Assembly (NCBI GenBank): GCA_037577475.1
Contig: CM075203.1
Span: 23,070,397 to 23,134,396, forward strand
Length of the DNA stretch: 64,000 nucleotides
Source of the DNA: Chaunax sp. Z400
Taxonomy: Eukaryota > Chordata > Actinopteri > Lophiiformes > Chaunacidae
Direction: 5' to 3'
Below the pieces are notes generated by a model. It saw only the letters and a program-made list of their open reading frames with translations. It had not been told where the DNA came from and did not search any database. This document shows positions 1 to 13,766 of this stretch, piece by piece; position 1 is the stretch's first letter, and every line of letters begins with the position of its first letter. The translations under genes and the position numbers were made by a program.

Positions 1-2342
1 TCTCCTTCCTGGAGCAGGACTAGCCTTTCCTGTATGTAAGCGGTAGGGAGGGGGAACATTTATTGCTCTATGCTGCTCTTGTTGGCTTTGGCCTATGTAC
101 TGCTCTGGTTTCCTCTTTCCATGCTTCTCTTTTGTCTTTGGACCCATGAAATAGAGTTCATGGGAGCAGCCCTCATTGTTCCCATTCAAAGGCTTTGTGA
201 CACAAGTGGCTGATGAAAACAAAACTAGTTAACATGCTGTAAAATACACAGGGTTGTGGGACTGCCATTAGAAATGTTGTGACCATACATTTCACCTGAG
301 CTGAGCCATGATTTCCAAACGTACGAAAACTATTTAGAAGATGGAGAGGGAAGAATCGGCTAATCCAAAGACTTTTTCAGGATCCAAAATTTACTGTAAG
401 ACTGCAGGGACAAAAGAAAACTCAGGTGTTGATTCAAATCTGAACTAGAAACTATCTCAGAAGTAGGCTGTTGTCATTTCCTCTTAAACTTTGTCTCATC
501 CTCATGTTTTAAGTATTGCGTCAACCTTTAGGTGTTTAGAATCAAACCATTGCAGAAGAAGACGGTACATTGAGATGATGTCATTAAAAGAGCATCAGTC
601 ATACTCACACTATGGAAACAATGTAGACTATGTGATGGAGATGGAATTCTGTTTGTTTCATGTATTACCCAGGAAGCTCAGGGTTTTTCACATAGAGATG
701 GACAGAAACACACTTTCTGATGGCCTAATGTGATCATCTCATCAAACATATTGACCAGTATGATCCAGGCTGTTTATTTCCATGAGACATGATGCATTGG
801 ACTCGTTCTCAGCCCTGATTGGCTCTTGGTTCTTTCAATTCTAAAAACGTTGCTCAACAATGTTTCGATCAATAATCCGTTTGGGATTATCCATTGCTTT
901 ACGTCTTCTGTGGTACATTACTATAATTCATTCTACTCAAAAAGTACTTTCACACCTTTCAGCAAATACAGTACAATGCTATGCTAGAGCAGCACATGGT
1001 ATGAGTCCTGTTTTAGCCTGTCTTTACTGGTTAGCAATCAGATTTAAAGTTGATTTTAAGATTTAAATGACTACCTTTAAATTGCTTCAAGTTTCAGCTC
1101 AATACTACAGTATAGAATTAGTGTTGGTCTGTGGGCCAGAGTGCTGCCTCATATCCTCAGGCAGGGCTGTGCTGGCTGTCTCAGGTCAAGACAAGAGGTG
1201 ACCACAACAATGACAACAACAATAACAACAATTACAACAACTACGAAAACAATAACAGCAAAAATGACAATGACAAGAACAATAACAACAACAACGACAA
1301 TGGCAGCGACGACAACAGCAACAATGACAAAAGCAGTATCAACAACAACATGCCAAAGAATTCCAGAAAGTATTGCTTTGTTTAACTTCCGTTAAATGAC
1401 AAGATGCGTGTCATTTTTTTTATACTAGCAGATTTATTGACTATTCTGCCGCAGTGGAAACAAATGTAAATATGTAGAATATAATTAGATATTTTAGATG
1501 TTGTTTTCATGCCTGTCAGAACCAAGAACCCTCTCACATAATGAGAAATCAGAGTGACTGGCCAGTGCAGGGTCCTATCAGACGTCCAGCAGAGGCTACA
1601 CTTCTTCTGACTTCAGTGAGGCTGGCACCACCACCAGCACTGCTAGCATCCGGACACATGGTGTCCACCATAGCTGGCCTGTTGGTGTTGGTAGCAATAA
1701 GTGTCTCTATGCAAACTACATAGACCATTCATCCATTTTCACATGCAAAACTGATTGACTTGTCTACACAGCGAGGGAGCCAACCTAAATGTTGATTTTG
1801 AGTAGTGTAATAATTCCTTTGACCACTACAGGGATTACATGAGTGTATTTTCAGCAGTGCAACTGGGCTATTCTGACTATTTTAGACTGCATGTCTACTT
1901 ATAGGAGTTTGAAATGTGATTGGGCTGTTTGGGAATAGCAGTCTGGAGGTCATTTAAGAGGAAATATCCTGAGATCTGATTCCAGACAGAGTATCCTGAC
2001 TGGAAACATCACAAACGAGTAAACAAAACGGTAAACGAGCCAGAGCATCACTGGTCCCCATCCAGATACACCAGTATCTCCTCTGGCCATGGGAGTCCTT
2101 AGGTCATCTACCACACTCCACCATGAAAACAGGACCATTTTATTACTTGATTATTCATTGATTCATTTATATCTTTAATGTTTTTATAAACTAAACGTAT
2201 TAAGGATGTGTATCTGATGACTAGCGCTGGAGGGTGGACAGTAAAGGTGTATTTAGACTGATCTACTGGGGATTCAACAAAGACAAACTAGCACTTAGAA
2301 CAAAACAGACATGCTGAGAAAATACAAAACTCGAGTTCTTAC
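1..2342 (-). other. atp6v0a1 intron 18 (partial)
   Basis: By gene structure this is intron between the microexon and the C-terminal exons outside the window. The translated minus strand shows none of the expected C-terminal motifs. Apart from an A/C-rich microsatellite at 1198-1350 I see nothing recognisable. Confidence 0.7.
1198..1350. repeat. (CAA)n-rich imperfect microsatellite
   Basis: Interrupted ACA/CAA/GAC triplets run for about 150 bp (for example CAACAATGACAACAACAATA). Low-complexity Asn- and Thr-rich open frames here are by-products. Confidence 0.9.
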
Positions 2343-2360
2343 CGGCTCCTCCTCTGGGTG
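2343..2360 (-). CDS. atp6v0a1: atp6v0a1 18-nt microexon (exon 18), probably alternative
   Basis: Eighteen bases encode HPEEEP (residues 708-713) between acceptor TTTTCAAG|CAC and donor CCG|GTAAGA. It is in phase after exon 17 (...EEGDE). Human a1 has an optional six-residue insert (PSEDEV) at exactly this place, before FDFGD. A TGC lies 14-12 nt upstream of the exon in TGCTTATTTTCAAG, resembling the UGC signal of SRRM4-dependent neural microexons. Identification rests on position, phase, length and acidity, as the exon is too short for similarity alone. Confidence 0.75.
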
Positions 2361-5300
2361 CTTGAAAATAAGCAAAGGTCAAAGGTTAGTGGCAGAAATG
2401 AGGAAGTAGTTCCACCTACTTTTGGAGCATTGGAAGAAGGTGTCCTGTGTTGGGTTAGGTTTGGGGTGGTAGAAGCACTGAGCTCATGTTGGCCTCAGTT
2501 ATTTTCAAATGTCATTTCAGATGTTTCTGTCTTTCTCTCAGAATCTTCCAATTATCTTCATCCATTTGGGTCATGTGTTGCAAATAGATATACCCTAGTG
2601 GGTAGAGGTACGTGACAGCATGTAGCCAACTAATAGCATTAGCATGGCTAGTTAACGGTCAATATTAAATGCAATAAAGCTAAATATATCAATTCAGGTG
2701 TCATGTCTCATATTTGTTTTAATTTCAGTGGGATCTAAAAGGATAGTTTTTTATCTTCATCTTAATACAGTCCTCTTGTGTATGCAGAACGAGTAATGCA
2801 GATGGGGTGTGTATACTATACTCTAAATTTAAATGAGTGGGTACATCATGTGTGTTTGTTACAGAGAACACAGCCACTAATCCAAACTGATGAAGCCTTC
2901 TGTGTATAATGTATAAACATGTCTCTGAGCCAGTATGGACAGCCTGTATCCACCTCTTATCTGGTATCTCAGGACTGTATGAATACAGACTCCACCAAAT
3001 CCTGCACTGCCCTTTAGAGACGGGGGACGTGTCACAGATTGGGGAGTGTCTAGAACTCTAAACCACAGCCCACACCAGGAACTATGGTGCTGATCCCATC
3101 TACAGATGTGTTTGCACTGATTGGAGGTTAATGGTCTGTCAAACATCAGAGTTAAGGACCTGCATCAATCAGTGCAGCTGGTTCTTTGGTTCTTACAGTC
3201 AGCAGCTGCTCAAACATTATGCAATATAAATCCCACAACCCATATTGAATAACGATGACCTGACACTTATGTCACCTGTTATCACTACATAAATAGTCAG
3301 ACACTGATTATGGGAGACAATAGAGAAGAAAAGTGACTGGTTCTCATGAAACCACCTGACTGCTGGTGTTTCTGATCCACCATCCCTGGCCTGTCCCTCT
3401 CAGTAACCCCACCCATCTGTGACCCCACCCATCTGTAACCCCACCCATCTGTGACCCCACCCATCTGTGACTAGAGCAGATGGGCTGAGACCAAGGATCT
3501 GGACAGTCTGAACTCTCTGAGCTCATCTAAACAACTGTCCTAATAAACCAGACGACAGGTTGTTAGTGAGCTCAGCCACATACATGTTGCATAGAGGTGA
3601 TTTCAGATAGAACAAGTCATCTCAAAAAAACAATTAATGAACAATGTTCACAATCTTCTGACATCATAGAGACTAAACAATTAATCAATAAGCAGATTGA
3701 TCAATAAAGAAAATAATATTTTCATATAAAGGATATCCACACATATCACTGCCTATTTTTTTTTATTTCTGCTAGTAAACTTATTTTGCACCATTTATTT
3801 CATTTTGTAAGAACTATGAGTGGAAATGTAAGATAAAAATCTGTCTGATCCATAGTCAGTCACAGGAGGACAAGGCCTCCAGCTTAGATGAATATTGATA
3901 TGTGTGGTAGAAATAAGCTCTCAAATGAGAGCTGAATGTTAAACCTACACTACGACTGAAGGTCTAGCAGGCAGCTTCATTTCTTCAGTCTGTGGTTCCT
4001 ATAGGTCAGGAAAACTGGAGAACCAGTGTGATCATTTTCAGAGCTTAAAGCAAGCATCTTACAAGAAGCTGTTGACAGTTAATATTAAACACTCTGATGG
4101 TGAGGATGAGGAGGCATTTTGACACAGTGTTTGGTGATGTCTGACTCACCTCATCTCCTTCCTCTGAGTGCTGGGAGAGCTGGTCGTGGTCCATGATGCC
4201 AGCCTCGTCCTCTGTGGGCCCGTTGCCCACTCGCACCCCTCCAAACTTCTGCGTGCCCTGTTGGGTGAGTCCGGTGCATGATGAGGACACGCCTGTCTGC
4301 TCTAAAGACTGCTCTAGATTCTCTGCAGGGGTTTCTTCCCTCTTCTGGGACTAGATACAAAAGCCACAAGAGCTGTGTCCAGCTTAAAGCACGCCTTAGG
4401 TTCAACGCTTTCTCCTCCGCCTACTTCCATTATAGAAGTCAAACAGAGGAGCAGACGACTCCAAAACGAGTTCAGATACAACGAGATATTTACTTTAATA
4501 AAAATGAAAATGGTCCAAATATTATTCTTATAGACAGAACCAGAATTTTACTATACGATTTGTGCTGCCAGTCATTAATAAATCCCACTGGTTGAGTTAA
4601 ACCACAACAAAAAGGTGAAAGTCATGACTTTACTGCACTTTAAATGGGAAAGTAGAACGTCTGCTGTCAGAATGACTAAAAGCAACATGTATGTTGGCTC
4701 AGTGAGGAGCCAGTAACATCTGGACTCCGCCTACTGCTGTTTTTAATGCACAAGTTAGCAGATTAATCAGTTCTGGTGGCTAATTTGGATCTGGAACGTT
4801 AGCTAACTAATGATCTAATCTGTGATAACTTGATGAAGTGATGTTATTAATGCATTATTACAGTATTAATACTACAAACAGAAGCAGTCCATCATCACAT
4901 AATGAGTGAAACAGCATGCTTGCCTATGGTTGCTATGGTTACCTTAAAAAAAACAAGCTTTAGCTTTAGTAAGCTTTAGAAACCAACAGTTTTCATAGCG
5001 GTATTACATCACTGAGTGTCTGTTGCTGATTGGTAGAGCAACAACCTGCACCAACCAGTCTCTTCTAACAAAGTCCATTTGTTGAACAAATAGGTACTAT
5101 GTTCATTTTAGTCATTTCCTAATGGCTGCACCAACTGTATAAAACAGGAACATAGTTATATTAAGGAGGGGTGTATTATTTTCCACCAATACCAATAACC
5201 AATAATTACCTATTGTCATGGCTGCTACCAATGAGTTAACCAATAATTTTACATTGTCCTATTTTAAAAATAAGTCCAAACTTGTAGTTTCTGCACACCT

Positions 5301-8300
5301 GAAGGAGCCAGGGCTAAATTGTAGTAAGCAAAGATGATGATTTAGTATTCCTCATTTCTAATAAGGTTTGTTGTGTTAAAACTCAAAGACAACAGAACAA
5401 CCGTGTTGTCTTCCTCTGGAACCATAAAGAAACACTGGTTCCATCATTATGGATTTAAGATGACTGAAAACTAAAACAACTACAGACTAAAGCAAATTGT
5501 GCCAAAATGTACACTAAGTGGTCCTCCACTTATACTACATGTATGAGATATGACAGCAGTGAGGTTTAAGATAACCAGTGGGAGCGACGGCAGCTACAGG
5601 CTGTTTACCACCATATTAGTTGTGTCAGTGTGTCAAATATTATACCACCAAAATAAGAGCATTTCCAAGGCAGGCTTTAAGCCTTTTTCATGGTAGCACA
5701 ACCAACCACATTACACAACACAATGTGCATTGAAATGATTGGCAGAGCAAGAGTGGAAAGAGGTTATAAAGGTGATAACTGTTATCCATCAACAGTGGCA
5801 GTAAGATTATAGGTGCAGTCAGGTTCACATACCAGGTGCTTTTTCCACAGGTGCTGACGCCGAAGCACCATAGTTTTCACAATCAGCATACAGGGAACAC
5901 ATGCAAGGGCAATCAGCACCAACAGAACCTGGATCCCCATCTACAGATCAAACAGAGAGAGGTTAACAGGTGTTGGTGATGGAGCTTGGTGATCTTCTGG
6001 TCACTAGAAGATGCTACAGATCCTTGGGAGTCCAATCTAAGTCGTCCCCTCACTGCTAGCACAGAACACAGAGCTGATGCTCTTTAATGTGATAAGAGTG
6101 TGCTGATCTGAGGACATCATTCAGACGCATCAGGAAACACACTAAAGGCTGCCTGACTATGTAGATACTGCATTTATATATCTGTATTTTAAAGGAGGGC
6201 TGATCTCAGTGCAACAGTGTTTTGTGTTTGTGATCTTCATCTAGTAACAAGGAGAATAAAACACTAACTACTAACTACATGTATGTCTTATGTGTTACAT
6301 TCTCCTCCTTTACGCTCCAGTTTCTCTTATAATGCTTAAAAAAACAACACGTAACACATTCCTTCAATATATTCAAGACAAACTCTGATACAGTGCTATA
6401 AAAAGGGGTGTAACATCATGATTGACAGGTGAGTTCTGCTCAGGTGGGGTTCTAAACTAAACTACTGATGCCAAATAAATTCAACAGGGGCAGATGACAG
6501 CGCTCGTATCCAAGATATGTTGGATTCATTTTTCCACAGTCGGAGGAATCCTATAGCCAAAAATAAAAAAAGACAGACAGACGGAAGAGAAGAGCTTCTT
6601 CTTGAGCGGTTGCACAGGAAGTGACAATACAATCACAACAACCTGACCAATTAAACCTGATAAGGTTTTTTTTTACTCCTATCATCATCCATCACAATCA
6701 AGCAATGCCACCAGAAAAATCTCTGTGGACTCTGAGTGGCTACAACCATAGGCTAATGGCTACAGCAGGAGTATGGTGGCATCTAAAGCATGTCGACAGT
6801 GTTTTTGTATTCTCACTGCCCAAAGGATGAGACAAACGTTTCAGAGCTGCTGTCACTAAAGGTAAAAAGACATTGGAAAGATGATATATTGGCTAATAAT
6901 AGCCTCTTTTGGCCATGGATGAGAGAAACCATGAAACCATGAGATCAAGAGACTGTGGCTATACTGAAAAAATCTGGATCCAGAGTTGGAGGCAGGCCCC
7001 ATTCATTCCTATGAAAGTAGTTCAGTGGTGCAAGAAGCCAAAAAAGTGGGACTTCCTGGGTATAAAATGACTCAGATCTTCTGCACAGCCTGTGGTCTAT
7101 GAGCCCCACAATGTGGAGACTTTCCCAGCTGAGTGGCTCATCTGCTTGAGCCCTCTGCTAACTTGAGGGGGGATAAAATTATTTAGGTGTGTATCTTACA
7201 CCTGTGGCCCAAACTGCAGCACAAGTGTCATTGCTAGTTTCTGGCTGACACAGTTATCATTATCTGGCTCAGCACACGTTTTTTAAGTAGCTACTGCACT
7301 TACACCCATGGGAAAGTTGGTCATAAAAGGAGGCGTGGTCAGACACATTGTTGGTGCATTGCTGTCTTGAGGCAACAAAAACCAGTTGCACCATTGACCA
7401 ACAAAACCTGGTCTAAAGTCAAACCACATACCAGTCCATCAGGGAATACAGGAGCCGCTGTTAAGTGTTTAAAAGTGGACACTAAATCCAGCCCCTTTGC
7501 TCTTTGTGGCTTCCTTTGGCCCAGATTATGCATCATTTAACTAGACACACCCTACTGCCACTGGTGCCATGGCCTTTGGACTATAGGTCTTTCAGATAGG
7601 ATGGCTGGACTTTATTAATATTACAGGACCTGATGATTTGACAGAGGTCTGACACTCCAGCAAATGTCCACCACTGACCCGACACTACTTTCACAATGTG
7701 ACCTCAGGGGAAGAAGTGTTTGGACCAGTGTGCATCATGTGACGTGGCCACTGCATTAACTTCCTGTTTGGAGCTGGTGCTGGCTGTTGCTGCTCCTTGT
7801 GGCTGATAGGGAAAATTACCCACCACAACTATGGGATGTATGTGGAGAAAAGCAAAGTAACTGTAGCTGCAGTGGGTGTAGCCCTGGTAGCCCTTAAGAA
7901 GCCCATGTAGGCCTTGACATGCAACAACAGGACAACGACAAGGCACTCAAAGATGAACCTGGACAAGCAGCATGAATGTGAGCTTTAAGTTGTGTTTTCA
8001 AATGTTACATTTCATTTTATAAGTGAAAAGTCTTCATGGAGGAGTGGCTGGTTTGAAAATAGACATATAGTATATGTATAGAGCACAGGCACCTCACTGG
8101 GAAACATGTAGAAAACATCTGGAACAGATTTTTTTTGCCCTATCACCAAGTACAGAGGGGGGGAAATGTAGACTCAAATAGTCACATTACTTTTTACTGC
8201 ATGTCTGGCTGTCAGAGAAAAGGGTGATAATGTCTAATGTCAGCAGGAATAACTCCTACAGCCAGTTAAAGTATCCTAGAATAGGAGACAAAGTGCACAG

Positions 8301-11300
8301 ACTAACCTAAGGAGATTTAATCACTACTGTTAGTGATTATTGTAGAGTCTATAGTATAGCTATTGTACTGTGGGGAGGAGGGGAGGTGGCAGAGGCAGCG
8401 GTGTGGAGGAGAGAGGGAGCACCTGTCCCCTGTAGAGGGGCTTGTTTGTGGGGTCGCTGTAGTTGAAGAGACACATGTTGATGAAGTGGATGAGCAAGCT
8501 GGGAGCGTCCTTGGAGGTGTAGGCATCATAGGCTGTCCACTTGTAAAAGACCAGCAGAACGAGGTAGCCGAACAGGCTGGACATGAAGACGACCTCTGGG
8601 ATGAAGCCCAGGAAGATGTTCAGAGGCTTCTTGAAGTACCTGCAGCACAGTGGAGTCAGTTAGGAGCAGAGTAGAGCCTCCAACCAGCCGTTCCACCATA
8701 TCTGTCAGTGCTGTCAGATCCACTCTGGTATAATAACCCCATTACACGACAGGCACATCTCAGATGGTATCACTCTGACATCATGCCTCATCACTGGAAT
8801 TCATATCATTTAAAGACATCATTCAAATAAACAGAGACCACCACAACTACGTCAGTGACTCTGAGGCAACATGTGATTCTATTTTCTGTTTCAAATGTTT
8901 TCACCTCAGAAGGAAACACTGGAGGATAGGTGTCAGCAGCTGTTAGATAGAAATGCAGCTTTGGTTGTTTGGTTGGGACTCAGATCCAATTCTAGTTGTC
9001 CAGACACTGTTTCACGTGCACACACTAAAGATGGCAGCAAGCCACCATGTTGGCTGCTGCCCTGACCATCAGCACTGTTTGGGTTCTAGTCCTCGGTGTG
9101 GGCAATGTTACTGCAGCTAACTTTAATTTTACCAATATATGACAGACCTGGGTAGAGATATAGAGACTATGTAGGACAGCCGAGGGTTCAGGGTTTGAGT
9201 GTACACTTACAGGTGATTAAAGAGACTGAGAGACACTCCAAACAGCATGTGGATGACGCCCAGGATCACAGACATCTTCATCTTGAATGAGTTTAGGAAG
9301 GTCAGCTTGTTGGTGGCAACGTTCCAGATCTGCACAGACGACACAACATAGTGAGATTATTAAGACCCACCAAGGTGTCCCTTATCTTTCTGTAGTAGGG
9401 AGCTCCTGATATGTTGGGAACTCTGTACTATTGGCTCCTTTGTGGTAAGTCTTTGGTCATTTAGCCCAGTGGTTCCTACTGAAGACATAAATCGGAAAAG
9501 CAAAAATAGCTTAATGTTCAAACAGGCTCAGTCATTTCCTAAAACAGCTGTTCACTGTAGTTCTTAACTAAATGACTTTGGGAGGTTCATTTGTTGTGGA
9601 TGAATACACATTTAGTGCTCTAGTCAGCAGTTCTGGCAGCAGGATGGTGTACGTAGGACTAAATCCGCCGATGGCCAAACCTTTATATAGCAGTAAAGTT
9701 TGCACTGTGACTCGAACCAGAGTAACTGACACCTATTAGTTTCTGTTGTTGTAGTGAGTGTATCAGTGTTACCGGGTCAATTCCCAATGGATAAGGTCCG
9801 TTGAATACACCAGGAACCGCTGGGTCTAACTGTAGAACTGCATTTCCATCAAGAGTCCCAGACCTACAACAGAGCAGTAGAGCAGTAGGTATCATATAGT
9901 ATAGAATATAAAGGTATCATATAGTACAGAATATAAAGGTATCATATAGTATAGAATATAAAGGTATCATATAGTACAGAATATAAAGGTATCATATAGT
10001 ATAGAATATAAAGGTATCATATAATATAGAATATAAAGGTATCATATAGTATAGAATATAAAGGTATCATATAATATAGAATATAAAGGTATCATATAGT
10101 ATAGAATATAAAGGTATCATATAATATAGAATATAAAGGTATCATATAATATAGAATATAAAGGTATCATATAATATAGAATATAAAGGTATCATATAAT
10201 ATAGAATATAAAGGTATCATATAGTATAGAATATAAAGGTATCATATAATATAGAATATAAAGGTATCATATAGTATAGAATATAAAGGTATCATATAAT
10301 ATAGAATATAAAGGTATCATATAGTACAGAATATAAAGGTATCATATAGTATAGAATATAAAGGTATCATATAATATAGAATATAAAGGTATCATATAGT
10401 ACAGAATATAAAGGTATCATATAGTATAGAATATAAAGGTATCATATAGTATAGAATATAAAGGTATCATATAGTATAGAATATAAAGGTATCATATAAT
10501 ATAGAATATAAAGGTATCATATAGTATAGAATATAAAGGTATCATATAATATAGAATATAAAGGTATCATATAGTATAGAATATAAAGGTATCATATAAT
10601 ATAGAATATAAAGGTATCATATAATATAGAATATAAAGGTATCATATAATATAGAATATAAAGGTATCATATAATATAGAATATAAAGGTATCATATAGT
10701 ATAGAATATAAAGGTATCATATAATATAGAATATAAAGGTATCATATAGTATAGAATATAAAGGTATCATATAATATAGAATATAAAGGTATCATATAGT
10801 ACAGAATATAAAGGTATCATATAGTATAGAATATAAAGGTATCATATAATATAGAATATAAAGGTATCATATAGTATAGAATATAAAGGTATCATATAAT
10901 ATAGAATATAAAGGTATCATATAGTATAGAATATAAAGGTATCATATAATATAGAATATAAAGGTATCATATAATATAGAATATAAAGGTATCATATAAT
11001 ATAGAATATAAAGGTATCATATAATATAGAATATAAAGGTATCATATAGTATAGAATATAAAGGTATCATATAATATAGAATATAAAGGTATCATATAAT
11101 ATAGAATATAAAGGTATCATATAGTACAGAATATAAAGGTATCATATAGTATAGAATATAAAGGTATCATATAATATAGAATATAAAGGTATCATATAGT
11201 ATAGAATATAAAGGTATCATATAATATAGAATATAAAGGTATCATATAATATGGAATATAAAGGTATCATATAATATAGAATATAAAGGTATCATATAGT

Positions 11301-13698
11301 ATAGTGGAGAATATAAAGGTATCATATAGTACAGAATATAAAGGTATCATATAATATAGAATATAAAGGTATCATATAATATAGAATATAAAGGTATCAT
11401 ATAGTACAGAATATAAAGGTATCATATAATATAGAATATAAAGGTATCATATAATACAGAATATAAAGGTATCATATAGTACAGAATATAAAGGTATCAT
11501 ATAGTACAGAATATAAAGGTATCATATAATATAGAATAAAAAAGGTATCATATAGTACAGAATATAAAGGTATCATATAATATAGAATATAAAGGTATCA
11601 TATAATATAGAATATAAAGGTATCATATAGTACAGAATATAAAGGTATCATATAATATAGAATATAAAGGTATCATATAGTACAGAATATAAAGGTATCA
11701 TATAATAGAGAATATAAAGGTATCATATAATATAGAATATAAAGGTATCATATAATATAGAATATAAAGGTATCATGTAGTATAATATAGAATATAAAGG
11801 TATCATATAGTACAGAATATAAAGGTATCATGTAGTATAATATAGAATATAAAGGTATCATATAGTACAGAATATAAAGGTATCATATAATAGAGAATAT
11901 AAAGGTATCATATAATATAGAATATAAAGGTATCATATAATAGAGAATATAAAGGTATCATATAATATAGAATATAAAGGTATCATATAATATAGAATAT
12001 AAAGGTATCATATAGTACAGAATATAAAGGTATCATATAATATAGAATATAAAGGTATCATATAATATAGAATATAAAGGTATCATATAATAGAGAATAT
12101 AAAGGTATCATATAATATAGAATATAAAGGTATCATATAGTACAGAATATAAAGGTATCATATAATAGAGAATATAAAGGTATCATATAGTAGAGAATAT
12201 AAAGGTATCATATAATATAGAATATAAAGGTATCATATAGTAGAGAATATAAAGGTATCATATAATATAGAATATAAAGGTATCATATAGTAGAGAATAT
12301 AAAGGTATCATATAATATAGAATATAAAGGTATCATATAGTAGAGAATATAAAGGTATCATATAATAGAGAATATAAAGGTATCATATAGTACAGAATAT
12401 AAAGGTATCATATAGTAGAGAATATAAAGGTATCATATAGTACAGAATATAAAGGTATCATATAGTACAGAATATAAAGGTATCATATAGTACAGAATAT
12501 AAAGGTATCATATAGTATAGAATATAAAGGTATCATATAGTATAGAATATAAAGGTATCATATAGTATAGAATATAAAGGTATCATAAAGGAGAGAATAT
12601 AGATAGATAATATACTGACCAACAGTGGAAACGCATCATTTTAAAAACCCTGTAATTTCTATTCACTAGCCCTAATCTACTGAAACAAACAAACATGTGC
12701 TTCACTGAATAGACTTTTTTAAAGTACCCACAACCAAAACATGTTAAATCACGAATAACCATCATTTAGTGATAACATAGAAATAACAGTCATTGGTGCA
12801 TTTCTGAGTAAACGATGATGTTGGTGAGATTTTTTTCTGCATGATTGAAAAGACCTGGTCAAGGTGATAATTTACCAGGTCTAATTAATGTCCTACTGAA
12901 AAAACTGATGATGTCACGATTCCCCAAAGAATTTGCGTGAACGGGCAGTTGGGAAGCTGATGATGATGATGATGATGATGATGATGGTCTGAACTCTGCA
13001 GACACGTGCAGCACAGATGTTCCAGATGTTATGGCTGATTGCAAAGTGGACAGAGATCACATTTAGTGACAAGTCTAGATTTAACTTGTACACAGCTGGA
13101 AGTCGTTGGTGTTTGTACCATCACTGCGGAGACCGCTATCCTGCCGCATACATCCAGGAAGTAGATCGTTTGGTGTTGTTGTCATGATGTGGGTGGGCAC
13201 TGCTAATGGATGACGGTCAGAACTTGTCCACATTCACGGCCATCCGTCTTCGAAATACAGTCCTAGGTCCACACGTCATTCCAAGGATACAACAATCAGG
13301 CATCACCTTCATGCATGACAATGTCCTCTATGGGACGTTCAGGATCACCAGGTGAGACAGAGAGATCCTGATCCAGCAACACATGAACAAGTTGTCACGT
13401 CATCCTACAAGTCCAGAATAACATCTTATCCATTCAGGAGGTGTAAAGTAGTGATAAATGCTGGAGGTAGACACGCACGGTAGTGACTATTGTTGTTCTC
13501 TGTCTCACCATCCACACTTTCTGACTTGTAAACACTAAGACAAAAACCACTAATCTGCACAAAAATTATTTTTCTGTTTGGCTAAAGGGTGAATAAAGAT
13601 GTGAACCATAATTTACCTTTGATATTTATTATGAACAGGATGACATGACATAAAAAAATGTGTTTCTACTGTTGGTCAGTATATATATATATATATAA

Positions 13699-13766
<68 letters not shown>

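Noticed and set aside
1131..1395. Asn- or Thr-rich 84-codon frames
   Set aside because: Translation of an interrupted CAA-type microsatellite; no gene context.
1..2342. C-terminal exons of atp6v0a1
   Set aside because: No FDFGD, YLRLWAL or LHWVEFQNKF coding sequence was found on the minus strand here, so these exons must be outside the window.
6940..7060. Possible dispersed repeat (CCCCATTCATTCCTATGAAA)
   Set aside because: I recall similar sequences from fish but cannot define ends or family, so it is not listed as a feature.
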